A stretch of DNA of 64,000 nucleotides from Escherichia marmotae (GCF_002900365.1 NZ_CP025979.1:806001-870000); one strand, 5' to 3'. Shown: positions 32,929 to 41,986, counted from the stretch's first letter. Notes: generated by a model not told the origin, from the sequence alone. Made by a program: numbers and translations.

Positions 32929-33101
32929 ATGAACATTGAAGAGTTAAAAACAAAAACAGAAGCAGATATTTCTGAATATATAACAAAAAAATCATTGAGC
33001 TTAAGAAAAAGACCGGGAAAGAAGTTACCAGTATCCAGTTTACTGCACGGGAAAAAATGACTGGTCTTGAAAGCTATGATATCAAGATTGATTTAATCTA
33101 G
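32929..33101 (+). pseudogene. gnsB: gnsB/gnsA homologue with one-base frameshift
   Basis: The start (MNIEELKTKTEADISEYITK) and, after a frame change, the end (ELKKKTGKEVTSIQ, FTAREKMTGLESYDIKIDLI) match the 57-residue GnsA/GnsB family, which raises unsaturated fatty acid content and suppresses secG and fabA defects. The two parts are joined by a run of seven A at 32985-32991; eight A would restore a 57-residue frame of exactly family length. As read, the zero frame continues 24 codons further and stops at 33060. Frame loss, read error or slippage on the A run are all possible. Confidence 0.78.
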
Positions 33102-33396
33102 TATGTTTATAGTATTAGCATCAATTTCTCATCAGATGCTATTCAACAATACAAATTACCCATAAACCTCGTTTTTACGGGGTTTTGTTATATTTAAACA
33201 TTACCGAATAGGTATAAATCTCGATTGTCGATGGTATTGGTTGTGTGACAATACCTAGTCTTTCCGGTATGCCTGAAGAGAATACAAACGACAGATTATG
33301 TAAGGGAAACGCGCTGAAACTTTCACTCTTTCATGCTGAGTGATTTGACGTTATATTTTTAGCCGCAAGTGAAGAGCAAACGCATGGAGCGACAAA

Positions 33397-33603
33397 ATGC
33401 ATAAAGATCAATACACTGATGCCCCCTCCCAGGAGCAGGTTCGTGTAAAAACTATGCTTAATAGCACCATTTCGATGGGTTACCCGGATGTTGTAATTGC
33501 ATGTATAGAACATCAAGTGTCTCTGGAAGCATTCAGGGCAATTGAGGCCGCGTTAGTAAAGCACGATAAGAATACGAAGGATTATTCCCTGGTGGTTGAC
33601 TGA
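33397..33603 (+). CDS. Hypothetical 68-residue prophage protein
   Basis: A small mainly helical protein (MHKDQYTDAPSQEQVRVKTM, then PDVVIACIEHQVSLEAFRAI, EAALVKHDK). It lies between the gnsB remnant and the cos region, where K-12 Qin carries ydfO and ynfO, but I do not recognise it. GGAGCGAC lies before the ATG. Function unknown. Confidence 0.6.
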   Translation: MHKDQYTDAPSQEQVRVKTMLNSTISMGYPDVVIACIEHQVSLEAFRAIEAALVKHDKNTKDYSLVVD

Positions 33604-33969
33604 TCACCATAACTGCTAACCATTCTGACCATTTCACAAGTGACAGAGTCAATATCGTATTCTGTCACTGTCAGGCTAATACAGTACTGCAATTCAACTA
33701 CAGCAATGCCTCGTATTTAGGTGAATTTACAATATCGTCCAGTTCGGATGCCGGCTGCATTTCTGAAGATAAGGCATTTCGGTTCTCGTATTTTCCCCTC
33801 ATGCTCGTCAGTCCTGCGCGTAGTAAGAAACAGGACACTCACACTAATTTGTGTGGGCATGCTGTGATGTCCTTCTGAATTATCCCCATGCCATTATGTA
33901 AAGCTCTGTTACAGATGCTCGTCACGGTTGTCAGGCTGTCGGGTCCTCCCAGTGGGGGGCCCTGCCACG
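33604..33969. other. region left of cos
   Basis: No supported gene. Contains the G/C-rich stretch 33945-33980 with several short dyads leading into the cos site, comparable with the left end of packaged DNA. Confidence 0.4.
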
Positions 33970-33981
33970 GGGCGGGAGCGT
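33970..33981 (+). other. candidate cos cleavage site (cosN)
   Basis: GGGCGG-GAGCGT-CGCGG aligns with the lambda cosN, GGGCGG-CGACCT-CGCGG: identical in the first six bases of the 12-nt overhang and in the five bases that follow it. The small terminase gene starts 196 bp to the right; in lambda the distance is about 190. Terminase would cut here if the phage were functional. Confidence 0.7.
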
Positions 33982-34165
33982 CGCGGAAAAAGGCTAGTTT
34001 TTGCATTTCCATGGCGGCGGCAGCATGTTTGGTAATTTATTGATAATTAAAAGTTATTTCTCTTTTCACCTGTACAATATTTTTTTCTCCCTGTCATTAG
34101 ACCAGTTTACAATTAATTGAAATATATAAATAAACATGATTTTCACCTGCCAGATGGAGTTGCTT

Positions 34166-34693
34166 ATGTCAAATGTGAGCGGGATCGGTGATGCTTATTA
34201 CTGGAGTGTTTTTAAAATCGCTGAGGCCTTTGGGCTTCACCGGGACACAGTAAAAAAACGGCTTCTCGCGGCCAACACTCCTGTGGCTGCGACTGTCAGG
34301 GGGAACCCCGTTTACGCCCTGCAGCATGTCGGGCCAGCCCTGTTTAGTGTGAAGCATGAGGCAGCAGACTCTGTTCATGATCCATCCCGTATGGAGCCGA
34401 AAGAGAGAAAGGACTGGTACCAGTCTGAAAATGAAAGGATCAAGCTGGAAAAGGAGCAGCGAAAACTCATCCCCGTTGATGAAGTAGTCATCGTCTATTC
34501 GTCCATGAGAAAGGCTGTCGTCCAGGTTCTGGAGACAATTCCGGATGTTCTTGAACGCGATTGCGCCCTGACTCCTCAGGCCGTCGGCGTTGTACAGCAG
34601 GCAATTGATGACCTGCGATACACTCTTCAGGAAAAATCCTACGAGGCTTGTGCTGCTGAATTAATTCCTGATGAGGAAGGAGAGAGTCTCTAG
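34166..34693 (+). CDS. Small terminase subunit (DUF1441/Nu1-like)
   Basis: A 175-residue DNA-recognition subunit of terminase. The N-terminal winged helix (WSVFKIAEAFGLHRDTVKKR, residues 13-32) should bind the cos-region sites; a middle charged helix and C-terminal part (VLETIPDVLERDCALTPQAV) contact the large subunit. GGAGTTGC precedes the ATG at 34166; the ATG at 34136 lacks a site. Ends 8 bp before terL. Confidence 0.85.
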   Translation: MSNVSGIGDAYYWSVFKIAEAFGLHRDTVKKRLLAANTPVAATVRGNPVYALQHVGPALFSVKHEAADSVHDPSRMEPKERKDWYQSENERIKLEKEQRKLIPVDEVVIVYSSMRKAVVQVLETIPDVLERDCALTPQAVGVVQQAIDDLRYTLQEKSYEACAAELIPDEEGESL

Positions 34694-34701
34694 GAGGAAT
34701 A

Positions 34702-36801
34702 ATGGGTTTTTCATCAGCCCGAAATTTGGGAAGGGACATATCGGCAGGATTTTCCCCACCACGTCGCATGCCGATTTCGGAGGCTGTAAAAAAATTCATG
34801 CGTGTTCCCAAGGGGGCTGGTAACTCGGTGCCATGGGATCCTGAACTGACACCCTACATCATTGAGCCCATGAACTGCCTGGCATCGCGTGAATACGATG
34901 CGGTGATTTTTGTTGGTCCTGCGCGAACAGGGAAGACCATTGGTCTGATCGATGGATGGATTGTCTATACCATCGTTTGCGATCCTTCGGACATGCTCGT
35001 TGTGCAGATGACCGAAGATAAGGCCCGCGAGCATTCTAAAAAGCGCCTCGACAGAACGTTCAGAAGCAGTGCGGCGGTAAAGAAAAGAATGAGTCCACGT
35101 CGTAACGACAATAATGTCCATGATAAGACGTTCAGGGATGGCTCGTTCCTTAAAATTGGTTGGCCCTCGGTCAACATTATGTCGTCGTCGGATTACCGGT
35201 TTGTCGCCTTAACCGATTACGACCGTTTTCCGGAGAATATCGACAGCGAGGGTGATGGTTTCTCCCTGGCCTCAAAACGTACCACCACATTTATGTCCGC
35301 CGGGATGACTCTGGTGGAGAGCTCGCCGGGACGTGACATCTGCGACAGCAAATGGCGACGTAAGTCGCCTCATGAAGCGCCACCGACGACTGGTATTCTT
35401 TCCCTTTACAATCGTGGTGACCGCCGCCGCTGGTACTGGTCATGTCCGCACTGCGGTGAATATTTTCAGCCAGCCATGGATGCCATGACCGGCTACCGTA
35501 ATGAACCGGATCCCTTTAAAGCCAGTGAGGCGGCGTATCTACTTTGCCCGCACTGCAGCGGCATTATCACTGCGGAGAAAAAGCGTGAGCTCAATAGTGC
35601 AGGAGTCTGGTTGCGTGAAGGTCAGGTCATTGATCGTAACGGCAACGTTTCCGGTGAACCGCGCCGCTCCCGTATCGCCAGTTTCTGGATGGAAGGGCCA
35701 GCTGCTGCGTATCAGACCTGGGCGCAACTGGTTTACAAATTACTGACTGCAGAACAGGAGTATGAAGCGACAGGAAGCGAAGAAACACTCAGGGCGGTTA
35801 TCAACACCGACTGGGGATTGCCTTATCTTCCTCGTGCCAGCATGGAGCAACGAAAAAGTGAACTGCTTGAGCAGCGGGCAGAGCCAGTTCCTTCCCGCAG
35901 TGTGCCGGATGGCATTAATTTCCTTGTGGCGACAGTGGATGTGCAGGCGGGACGTCATCGCCGTTTTGTGGTTCAGGTAACGGGCTATGGCAGTCGTGGC
36001 GAACGCTGGATTATTGATCGTTACAACATCACGCAGTCATTGCGCAGTGACTGCGACGGGGAGAGCCAGCGAATTGATCCGGCCAGCTATCCAGAAGACT
36101 GGGATGTCCTGCTGACGGATGTTTTTCATAAAAGCTGGCCGCTGGCCTCCGATCCTTCTCAACAAATGCGACTGATGGCAATGGCGGTGGACTCCGGCGG
36201 TGAAGACGGGGTCACTGATAATGCCTATAAATTCTGGCGTCGTTGCCGTCGTGATGGCCTTGGTAAACGTATTTACCTGTTTAAGGGTGACAGCATCCGG
36301 CGCGCAAAACTGATCAGCCGTACATTCCCTGATAACACCGGACGAACGGGCCGCCGGGCGCAGGCCGCAGGTGATGTGCCGCTCTGGCTTCTTCAGACGG
36401 ATGCCCTGAAAGACCGGGTGAATAACGCGTTATGGCGTGACTCGCCAGGTCCAGGCTATGTGCATTTCCCTGACTGGCTGGGGAGCTGGTTTTACGACGA
36501 ACTGACGTATGAAGAGCGGAGCAGTGACGGGAAATGGAGTAAGCCGGGTCGCGGTGCCAACGAAGCTTTTGACCTGATGGTGTATGCCGAGGCTCTGGTC
36601 ATTCTGCATGGATACGAAAAGATCCGCTGGCCGGATGCACCGGAGTGGGCGAGCCGGGAAACCTGGCTGGAGTGTGTCCAGGACAGTACCGAACCGTCAT
36701 CCTCACCGGAACCGGTATCCACGCCTATTAAAAAACAAAAACGGAAGAAAACAGTAACTGACGATGTTAACCCCTGGCTGACTTCCGGAGGATGGTTATG
36801 A
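34702..36801 (+). CDS. Large terminase subunit (GpA family)
   Basis: A 699-residue packaging motor and cos nuclease. The ATPase has Walker A GPARTGKT near residue 75 and Walker B in ALTDYDRFPEN near residue 168. A zinc-ribbon insertion (CPHCGEYF, CPHCSG) lies near residues 250-290. The nuclease part has ATVDVQAGRHRR near 412 and MAVDSGGEDG near 491 with DLMVYAEA near 630. GGAGG is placed well before the ATG. Full length; overlaps the next gene by 4 bp. Confidence 0.93.
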   Translation: MGFSSARNLGRDISAGFSPPRRMPISEAVKKFMRVPKGAGNSVPWDPELTPYIIEPMNCLASREYDAVIFVGPARTGKTIGLIDGWIVYTIVCDPSDMLVVQMTEDKAREHSKKRLDRTFRSSAAVKKRMSPRRNDNNVHDKTFRDGSFLKIGWPSVNIMSSSDYRFVALTDYDRFPENIDSEGDGFSLASKRTTTFMSAGMTLVESSPGRDICDSKWRRKSPHEAPPTTGILSLYNRGDRRRWYWSCPHCGEYFQPAMDAMTGYRNEPDPFKASEAAYLLCPHCSGIITAEKKRELNSAGVWLREGQVIDRNGNVSGEPRRSRIASFWMEGPAAAYQTWAQLVYKLLTAEQEYEATGSEETLRAVINTDWGLPYLPRASMEQRKSELLEQRAEPVPSRSVPDGINFLVATVDVQAGRHRRFVVQVTGYGSRGERWIIDRYNITQSLRSDCDGESQRIDPASYPEDWDVLLTDVFHKSWPLASDPSQQMRLMAMAVDSGGEDGVTDNAYKFWRRCRRDGLGKRIYLFKGDSIRRAKLISRTFPDNTGRTGRRAQAAGDVPLWLLQTDALKDRVNNALWRDSPGPGYVHFPDWLGSWFYDELTYEERSSDGKWSKPGRGANEAFDLMVYAEALVILHGYEKIRWPDAPEWASRETWLECVQDSTEPSSSPEPVSTPIKKQKRKKTVTDDVNPWLTSGGWL

Positions 36802-37010
36802 ACCAGAATGATATCGAAGCCATGATTCAGCGTTATACGGAAGCTGAAATGGCGGTGCTGGACGGAAAATCCGTCACTTTTAATGGTCAGCAGATGACCA
36901 TGGAAAACTTATCTGAGATCCGGCAGGGGCGGCAGGAGTGGGAGCGCCGCCTTGCGGCTCTGATTACACGACGACGGGGGCATCCCGGGTACCGGCTGGC
37001 GAGGTTCTGA
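36798..37010 (+). CDS. gpW-like head-tail joining protein
   Basis: A 70-residue gpW-family protein (MNQNDIEAMIQRYTEAEMAV, LDGKSVTFNGQQMT, RQEWERRLAAL), an alpha-beta-alpha fold that sits in the connector below the portal. Start at 36798, overlapping the terminase stop as ATGA, with GGAGG six bases upstream. The last codon overlaps the portal ATG. Confidence 0.85.
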   Translation: MNQNDIEAMIQRYTEAEMAVLDGKSVTFNGQQMTMENLSEIRQGRQEWERRLAALITRRRGHPGYRLARF

Positions 37011-37534
37011 TGGCAATTCTTGATGATGTGATTGGCGTTTTTTCACCAGGATGGAAAGCGGCAAGGCTGCGTTCCCGTGCGGTGATCCAGGCTTATGAGG
37101 CCGTAAAAACGACGCGGACACACAAAGCCCGACGGGAGAACCGAACTGCCGACCAGTTAAGCCAGTACGGGGCCGTGTCGTTACGTGAGCAGGCCCGTTA
37201 CCTTGATAACAACCACGATCTGGTCATTGGTGTATTTGACAAGCTGGAAGAACGGGTGGTGGGGAAAAGACCGGTGATGCCGTGGATTGACCCTGTTAAG
37301 GAGGCTGAGGCCTGGAAAATTCAGATTCGTGGTGGAGCGGCGACAGAATCAGACTGGGTACGTGCAGGTGGTCGTAATCCAGATGATGTCAAACGTCGGC
37401 GCAAGGCCGAAATTGATGAAAACCGCAAGCTGGATCTGGTATTTGATACCGATCCGGCCAGTGATAAAGGAGGCAGCAGTGCCGCAACGAAACGACAGGA
37501 GCCGCAGCACACCGACGACCAGTCCGAAGAATAA
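37010..37534 (+). CDS. Portal protein with large in-frame internal deletion
   Basis: Encodes 174 residues where lambda-family portals of this type have about 500. Residues 1-86 are the normal N-terminus (MAILDDVIGVFSPGWKAARL through KLEERVVGK). They join directly to RPVMPWIDPVKEAEAW, which in the intact family is the C-terminal region just before the conserved RGGAATESDWVRAGGRNPDD. The clip, stem and tunnel-loop regions are gone; the break is at about 37265-37271 and about 1 kb is missing. The frame is kept, so the downstream overlap with the protease gene is undisturbed. A dodecameric portal cannot form, so packaging should fail. Confidence 0.85.
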   Translation: MAILDDVIGVFSPGWKAARLRSRAVIQAYEAVKTTRTHKARRENRTADQLSQYGAVSLREQARYLDNNHDLVIGVFDKLEERVVGKRPVMPWIDPVKEAEAWKIQIRGGAATESDWVRAGGRNPDDVKRRRKAEIDENRKLDLVFDTDPASDKGGSSAATKRQEPQHTDDQSEE

Positions 37535-39506
37535 TTCCTGGTTCAGGATGCAGGCAGGTCACCAGAGTGACGCGGATATTTATATTTATGACGAGATTGG
37601 TTTCTGGGGTGTTACGGCGAAGCAGTTTATCAGTGATCTGAATGCACTGGGCGATATCACCCACATTAATCTCCATATTAATTCACCGGGTGGCGATGTC
37701 TTTGAAGGCATCGCCATTTTTAATGCACTGAAAACACATGGTGCGTCCATTACCGTTTATGTCGACGGTGTGGCGGCGTCAATGGCGTCGGTCATTGCGA
37801 TGGTGGGAAACCCGGTCATTATGCCGGAAAACTCCTTCATGATGATTCATAAACCATTTGGATTTACGGGCGGTGATGCGGAGGACATGCGCACCTATGC
37901 CGACCTGCTCGATAAAGTTGAGGCGGTTCTGTTACCCGCTTATGCACAGAAAACCGGGAAAACCACCGATGAAATTGCTGCCATGCTGGCGGATGAGACC
38001 TGGATGTCCGGTGCCGAATGTCTGGCACAGGGATTTGCTGATCAGGTGACACCAGCCGTTAAGGCAATGGCATGTATTCAGTCAAAACGTACAGAGGAAT
38101 TTAAAAAGATGCCGGAATCCATTCGAAACATGATTACTCCGCCACGCAACAGTGCTCCACGCGTACAGGATGATGAACCTGCAGCCTCCCGGACGCCAGT
38201 GCAGGCAGCAGCACCCGTGGTGGATGAAAACAGTATCCGTGCGCAGGTACTGGCAGAGCAAAAAGCGCGTGTAAACGGTATTAATGATCTGTTTGCCATG
38301 TTTGGCGGGCGTTATCAGACGCTGCAGGCCCAGTGTCTTGCCGATCCTGAATGTTCGCTGGAGCAGGCCCGTGAAAAGCTGTTGAACGAGATGGGGCGCG
38401 AGTCCACGCCATCCAATAAAAATACCCCGGCTCATATTTATGCCGGTAACGGTAATTTTGTGGGGGACGGGATTCGCCAGGCGCTGATGGCGCGTGCCGG
38501 ATTTGAAAAAACCGAACGTGATAATGTCTACAACGGGATGACCCTGCGTGAATATGCCCGTATGTCACTAACTGAACGGGGTATTGGGGTTTCCGGTTAT
38601 AACCCGATGCAGATGGTCGGTGCGGCGTTCACACACAGTACGTCTGACTTCGGTAATATTCTGCTGGATGTTGCGAACAAAGCCATTCTGCAGGGCTGGG
38701 AAGATGCCCCTGAAACCTATGAACAGTGGACGCGGAAAGGTCAGTTGTCTGATTTTAAAATTGCCCATCGTGTGGGTATGGGGGGCTTCAGTGCTCTGCG
38801 TCAGGTGCGTGAAGGGGCGGAATATAAATACGTCACCACCGGAGATAAACAGGCCACTATTGCACTGGCGACCTATGGCGAGCTGTTCAGTATCACCCGT
38901 CAGGCCATTATCAATGATGATCTGAATATGCTGACCGATGTCCCGATGAAACTGGGCCGTGCGGCGAAATCCACTATTGCCGATCTGGTTTATGCCATTC
39001 TGACGTCTAACCCGAAAATCTCCACAGATAATGTAAGTCTGTTCGATAAAGCGAAACATGCAAACGTACTGGAGAGCGCTGCAATGGACGTGGCATCGCT
39101 GGATAAAGCCCGCCAGTTGATGCGCGTTCAGAAAGAGGGGGAGCGTCATCTGAATATTCGTCCTGCGTTCGTACTGGTACCGACGGCGATGGAGTCTGTT
39201 GCTAACCAGGTCATTCGCTCCTCAAGTGTCAAGGGGGCTGACATTAACGCCGGTATTATTAACCCGGTGAAAGATTTTGCGACCGTTATTGCAGAGCCTC
39301 GTCTTGATGATAACAGCCAGACCACCTTCTACCTGGCTGCGTCAAAAGGCTCCGATACGATTGAAGTGGCTTATCTCAACGGTGTGGATACGCTATATAT
39401 TGATCAGATGGAGGGCTTCAGTGTGGATGGCGTGACAACGAAAGTGCGTATTGACGCCGGTGTCGCGCCAGTTGATCACCGCGGTCTGGTGAAATGTACG
39501 GCGTAA
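37479..39506 (+). CDS. ClpP-like prohead protease fused to major capsid protein
   Basis: A 675-residue fusion. Residues 30-210 are a ClpP-type serine protease (oxyanion NSPGGDVFEG, nucleophile Ser in DGVAASMASVIAM, His in MMIHKPFG, Asp in the following helix). A scaffold-like linker rich in Ala, Gln and Pro follows (about 225-310), and residues 330-675 are an HK97-fold capsid protein. The protein would cut itself free during prohead maturation. The start is the GTG at 37479, with AAAGGAGGC eight bases upstream, inside the 3' end of the portal gene. Looks intact. Confidence 0.9.
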   Translation: MPQRNDRSRSTPTTSPKNNSWFRMQAGHQSDADIYIYDEIGFWGVTAKQFISDLNALGDITHINLHINSPGGDVFEGIAIFNALKTHGASITVYVDGVAASMASVIAMVGNPVIMPENSFMMIHKPFGFTGGDAEDMRTYADLLDKVEAVLLPAYAQKTGKTTDEIAAMLADETWMSGAECLAQGFADQVTPAVKAMACIQSKRTEEFKKMPESIRNMITPPRNSAPRVQDDEPAASRTPVQAAAPVVDENSIRAQVLAEQKARVNGINDLFAMFGGRYQTLQAQCLADPECSLEQAREKLLNEMGRESTPSNKNTPAHIYAGNGNFVGDGIRQALMARAGFEKTERDNVYNGMTLREYARMSLTERGIGVSGYNPMQMVGAAFTHSTSDFGNILLDVANKAILQGWEDAPETYEQWTRKGQLSDFKIAHRVGMGGFSALRQVREGAEYKYVTTGDKQATIALATYGELFSITRQAIINDDLNMLTDVPMKLGRAAKSTIADLVYAILTSNPKISTDNVSLFDKAKHANVLESAAMDVASLDKARQLMRVQKEGERHLNIRPAFVLVPTAMESVANQVIRSSSVKGADINAGIINPVKDFATVIAEPRLDDNSQTTFYLAASKGSDTIEVAYLNGVDTLYIDQMEGFSVDGVTTKVRIDAGVAPVDHRGLVKCTA

Positions 39507-39530
39507 ACGTCGCAGACAACAACTCTGATG

Positions 39531-39549
39531 GCCCGTAAGGGCTTTTTTT
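39531..39549 (+). terminator. intrinsic terminator after capsid gene
   Basis: GCCC-GTAA-GGGC followed by seven T. Within a late operon it would be read through by Q-modified polymerase. Confidence 0.65.
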
Positions 39550-39592
39550 GTACCTGAAATCAGCCCCTGAACGGGGCTGTGCGGAGACAGTT

Positions 39593-39916
39593 ATGGCAAA
39601 GAATTTTGTAGAAGAAGGAAAAACGGTGGCGATTGTTGCCAGTGCAGCCATCAGCAGCGGAGATCTGGTGCAGGTGGGCGATGTTTTTGCGGTGGCGCTG
39701 ACCGATATTCCACAGGGTGAAACAGGCGACGGCATGACCGAAGGTGTGTTTATGCTGCCTAAGCTGAAAACGGATGACATGAAAACGGGTAAGAAGGTTT
39801 ATCTGAAGTCCGGAAAAGTTCAGCTGACTAACAGCGGCTCTGATCCGCTGGTCGGGGTTGTCTGGGCAGATGCCGGAACCAGTGCAGAAGAAGTGCCGGT
39901 AAAACTCAATGTCTGA
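39593..39916 (+). CDS. DUF2190 capsid-associated (decoration-like) protein
   Basis: A 107-residue beta-rich protein of the DUF2190 family (MAKNFVEEGKTVAIVASAAI, VQVGDVFAVALTD, VYLKSGKVQLT, PVGVVWAD-like strands), usually next to protease-capsid fusions and related in fold to capsid decoration proteins such as gpD. Start ATG at 39593 with GGAGACAG upstream. Overlaps the next gene by 8 bp. Confidence 0.8.
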   Translation: MAKNFVEEGKTVAIVASAAISSGDLVQVGDVFAVALTDIPQGETGDGMTEGVFMLPKLKTDDMKTGKKVYLKSGKVQLTNSGSDPLVGVVWADAGTSAEEVPVKLNV

Positions 39917-40184
39917 TCCCTTTTCCCGGCTGGCAGCGCGTATGGATGCTATCACGGTTAGAAAGATGGGAAAGACAGCCTCGATTAATGATGTCGATAT
40001 GACTGTGATCCCGGGAGAAACACTGGCAGAGCTGAATGCTCTGTCCGGACCTGCGGTCTCTCTGGTGGTGTTTTCTTCGGGATACCGCCCACGGCGCGGG
40101 GATCGCGTTGTTTATGACGGACAACAATGGACGGTCACACGGAATGAACGCTTTAACGGTAAGCCAATGATCTTTATTGAGTAA
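39909..40184 (+). CDS. Head-tail joining protein (gpFII-like)
   Basis: A 91-residue protein in the FII position. Predicted to be a small beta barrel (SGPAVSLVVFSSGYRPRRGD, RVVYDGQQWTVTRNERFNGK). Members of this group complete the connector and give the tail its docking site. Position between the DUF2190 gene and Z supports the role; direct homology to lambda FII is weak. Confidence 0.7.
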   Translation: MSDPFSRLAARMDAITVRKMGKTASINDVDMTVIPGETLAELNALSGPAVSLVVFSSGYRPRRGDRVVYDGQQWTVTRNERFNGKPMIFIE

Positions 40185-40195
40185 AGAGGTGTGGG

Positions 40196-40774
40196 ATGAA
40201 GGGGCTTGAGAATGCCATCCGCAATCTGAACAGCCTTGATACCCGTATGGTGCCACAGGCCAGCGCATGGGCGATAAACCGTGTGGCACAGAAAGCGGTC
40301 TCGGTTACCACCCGGCAGGTTGCCGGGAATACCGTTGCGGGAGATAACCAGGTGAAAGGGATCCCCCTGAAACTGGTACGTCAGCGTGTCCGGGTGTTTA
40401 AAGCCAGTCCGTCAGGAAAAATGACGGCCAGGATCCGCGTTAACCGGGGCAATCTGCCTGCCATTAAGCTGGGGACAGCCCGGGTCAGACTGGCCCGGCG
40501 TGGTGGAAAACTGCAGTACCGTGGCAGTGTGCTGAAGGTGGGTAAATATCTTTTCCGGGATGCGTTTATTCAGCAACTGGCGAATGGTCGCTGGCATGTG
40601 ATGCGGCGTATTGATGGCAAAAATCGTTACCCCATTGATGTGGTGAAAATCCCGCTGTCCGGACAGCTGACACAGGCATTTGAAGATGCCCGCGACCGCA
40701 TCATTGCTGCGGAAATGCCGAAACAGCTGGGGTATGCACTGAAACAACAACTGAGGTTATGGCTGGCCCGATGA
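40196..40774 (+). CDS. Minor tail protein Z
   Basis: A 192-residue gpZ-family protein, very basic (VTTRQVAGNTVAGDNQVKGI, LKLVRQRVRVFKAS, ARIRVNRGNLPAIKLG), that acts at the tail end which joins the head. GTGTGG precedes the ATG. Its stop overlaps the U start as ATGA. Confidence 0.85.
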   Translation: MKGLENAIRNLNSLDTRMVPQASAWAINRVAQKAVSVTTRQVAGNTVAGDNQVKGIPLKLVRQRVRVFKASPSGKMTARIRVNRGNLPAIKLGTARVRLARRGGKLQYRGSVLKVGKYLFRDAFIQQLANGRWHVMRRIDGKNRYPIDVVKIPLSGQLTQAFEDARDRIIAAEMPKQLGYALKQQLRLWLAR

Positions 40775-41172
40775 ACCGACATACACAAATCCGCCAGGTC
40801 GTACTGGCACGCCTTCGAGAACAGTGTGGAGACAGCGCCACGTTTTTTGACGGGCTTCCGGCATTTGTTGATGCGCAGGAACTGCCTGCCGTGGCGGTGT
40901 GGCTGAGTGATGCTCAGTACACCGGAAAAATGACGGATGAAGATGACTGGCAGGCTGTTCTGCATATTGCTGTCTTCATCCGGGCACAGGCACCGGATTC
41001 AGAGCTGGATATGTGGATGGAGAGCACCATTTTCCCGGCCCTGAATGATGTACCAGCACTTTCCGGACTCATCGACACCCTGATCCCACTCGGTTTTAAC
41101 TATCAACGTGATAATGAGATGGCCACCTGGGCGATGGCGGAAATCACGTACCAGATCACGTACACGAATTAA
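40771..41172 (+). CDS. Tail terminator protein U
   Basis: A 133-residue gpU-family protein, which caps the tail tube and stops its growth at the right length. Typical sequence MNRHTQIRQVVLARLREQCG, ELPAVAVWLSDAQYTG and the conserved DWQAVLHIAVFIRAQ strand. ATGA overlap with Z defines the start at 40771. Confidence 0.88.
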   Translation: MNRHTQIRQVVLARLREQCGDSATFFDGLPAFVDAQELPAVAVWLSDAQYTGKMTDEDDWQAVLHIAVFIRAQAPDSELDMWMESTIFPALNDVPALSGLIDTLIPLGFNYQRDNEMATWAMAEITYQITYTN

Positions 41173-41182
41173 GGAGGTGGTA

Positions 41183-41926
41183 ATGACCACACCAAATCCA
41201 CTGGCAAAAACGAAAGGTGCGGGAACGACGTTCTGGATGTATACCGGCAAGGGCGATGCGTTTGCGAACCCTTTATCGGACACTGACTGGCTGCGTCTTG
41301 CGATGGTGAAGGATCTGCAACCTGGCGAAATGACCGCTGATGCAGAAGATGACACTTATCTCGATGATGAAGATGCAGACTGGAAAACGACAACCCAGGG
41401 GCAGAAATCCGTTGGTGATACTTCGGCGACGCTGGCCTGGCGTCCGGGTGACAGCGGGCAGAAAAAACTGGTTCAGTTGTTCGACTCCGGTGAAGTCTGC
41501 GCGTTTCGTATCAAATATCCCAACAGCACTGTTGATGTTTTCCGTGGCTGGCTGAGCTCACTGGGTAAAACCATTGCCTCAAAAGACGTGATGACCCGCA
41601 CTGTGAAAATCAGCGGTGTGGGGCGTCCGTATCTGGCAGAGGAAGGCACTGAAACCGTGAGCGTTACCGGGCTGACAGTATCACCGGCATCTGCCAGTGT
41701 AAAAGTGGGAGCAACCACCACGCTGACCTTTACAGTAAAACCTGACGGAGCCAGTGACAAAGCGATCAGTGTGCATTCGTCAGATCCACAGACTGCCACG
41801 GTTACCCTGAACGGACTTGTGGCCACGGTAAAAGGCGTGAAGCAGGGCAGTGTCAGCATTGTGGGCATGACCGCTGACGGGAATTTTGTGGCTGTGGCTG
41901 CGGTGACTGTCAGCGCAGCAGGTTAA
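41183..41926 (+). CDS. Major tail tube protein V with Ig-like domain
   Basis: A 247-residue gpV. Residues 1-155 are the tube domain (GTTFWMYTGKGDAFANPLSD, WKTTTQGQKSVGDTS). Residues 160-245 are a bacterial Ig-like (Big_2) domain (VTGLTVSPASASVKVGATTT, VATVKGVKQGSVSI), which decorates the outside of the tail. AAGGAGGTGG before the ATG is the strongest ribosome-binding site in the block, as expected for the most abundant tail protein. Confidence 0.92.
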   Translation: MTTPNPLAKTKGAGTTFWMYTGKGDAFANPLSDTDWLRLAMVKDLQPGEMTADAEDDTYLDDEDADWKTTTQGQKSVGDTSATLAWRPGDSGQKKLVQLFDSGEVCAFRIKYPNSTVDVFRGWLSSLGKTIASKDVMTRTVKISGVGRPYLAEEGTETVSVTGLTVSPASASVKVGATTTLTFTVKPDGASDKAISVHSSDPQTATVTLNGLVATVKGVKQGSVSIVGMTADGNFVAVAAVTVSAAG

Positions 41927-41946
41927 CAGGACGATACTCATCATTT

Positions 41947-41970
41947 GCCCCGGTTATTCGGGGCTTTTTT
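41947..41970 (+). terminator. intrinsic terminator between V and G
   Basis: GCCCC-GGTTATTC-GGGGC followed by six T, the same place as in lambda-like phages, where it reduces expression of the chaperone genes. Confidence 0.75.
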
Positions 41971-41986
41971 GCAGGTGGAGAACATG

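Noticed and set aside
37287..37478. Upstream extension of the protease-capsid frame
   Set aside because: In-frame ATG at 37287 exists, but the GTG at 37479 has AAAGGAGG and gives the normal family start; the extension only overlaps the portal gene.
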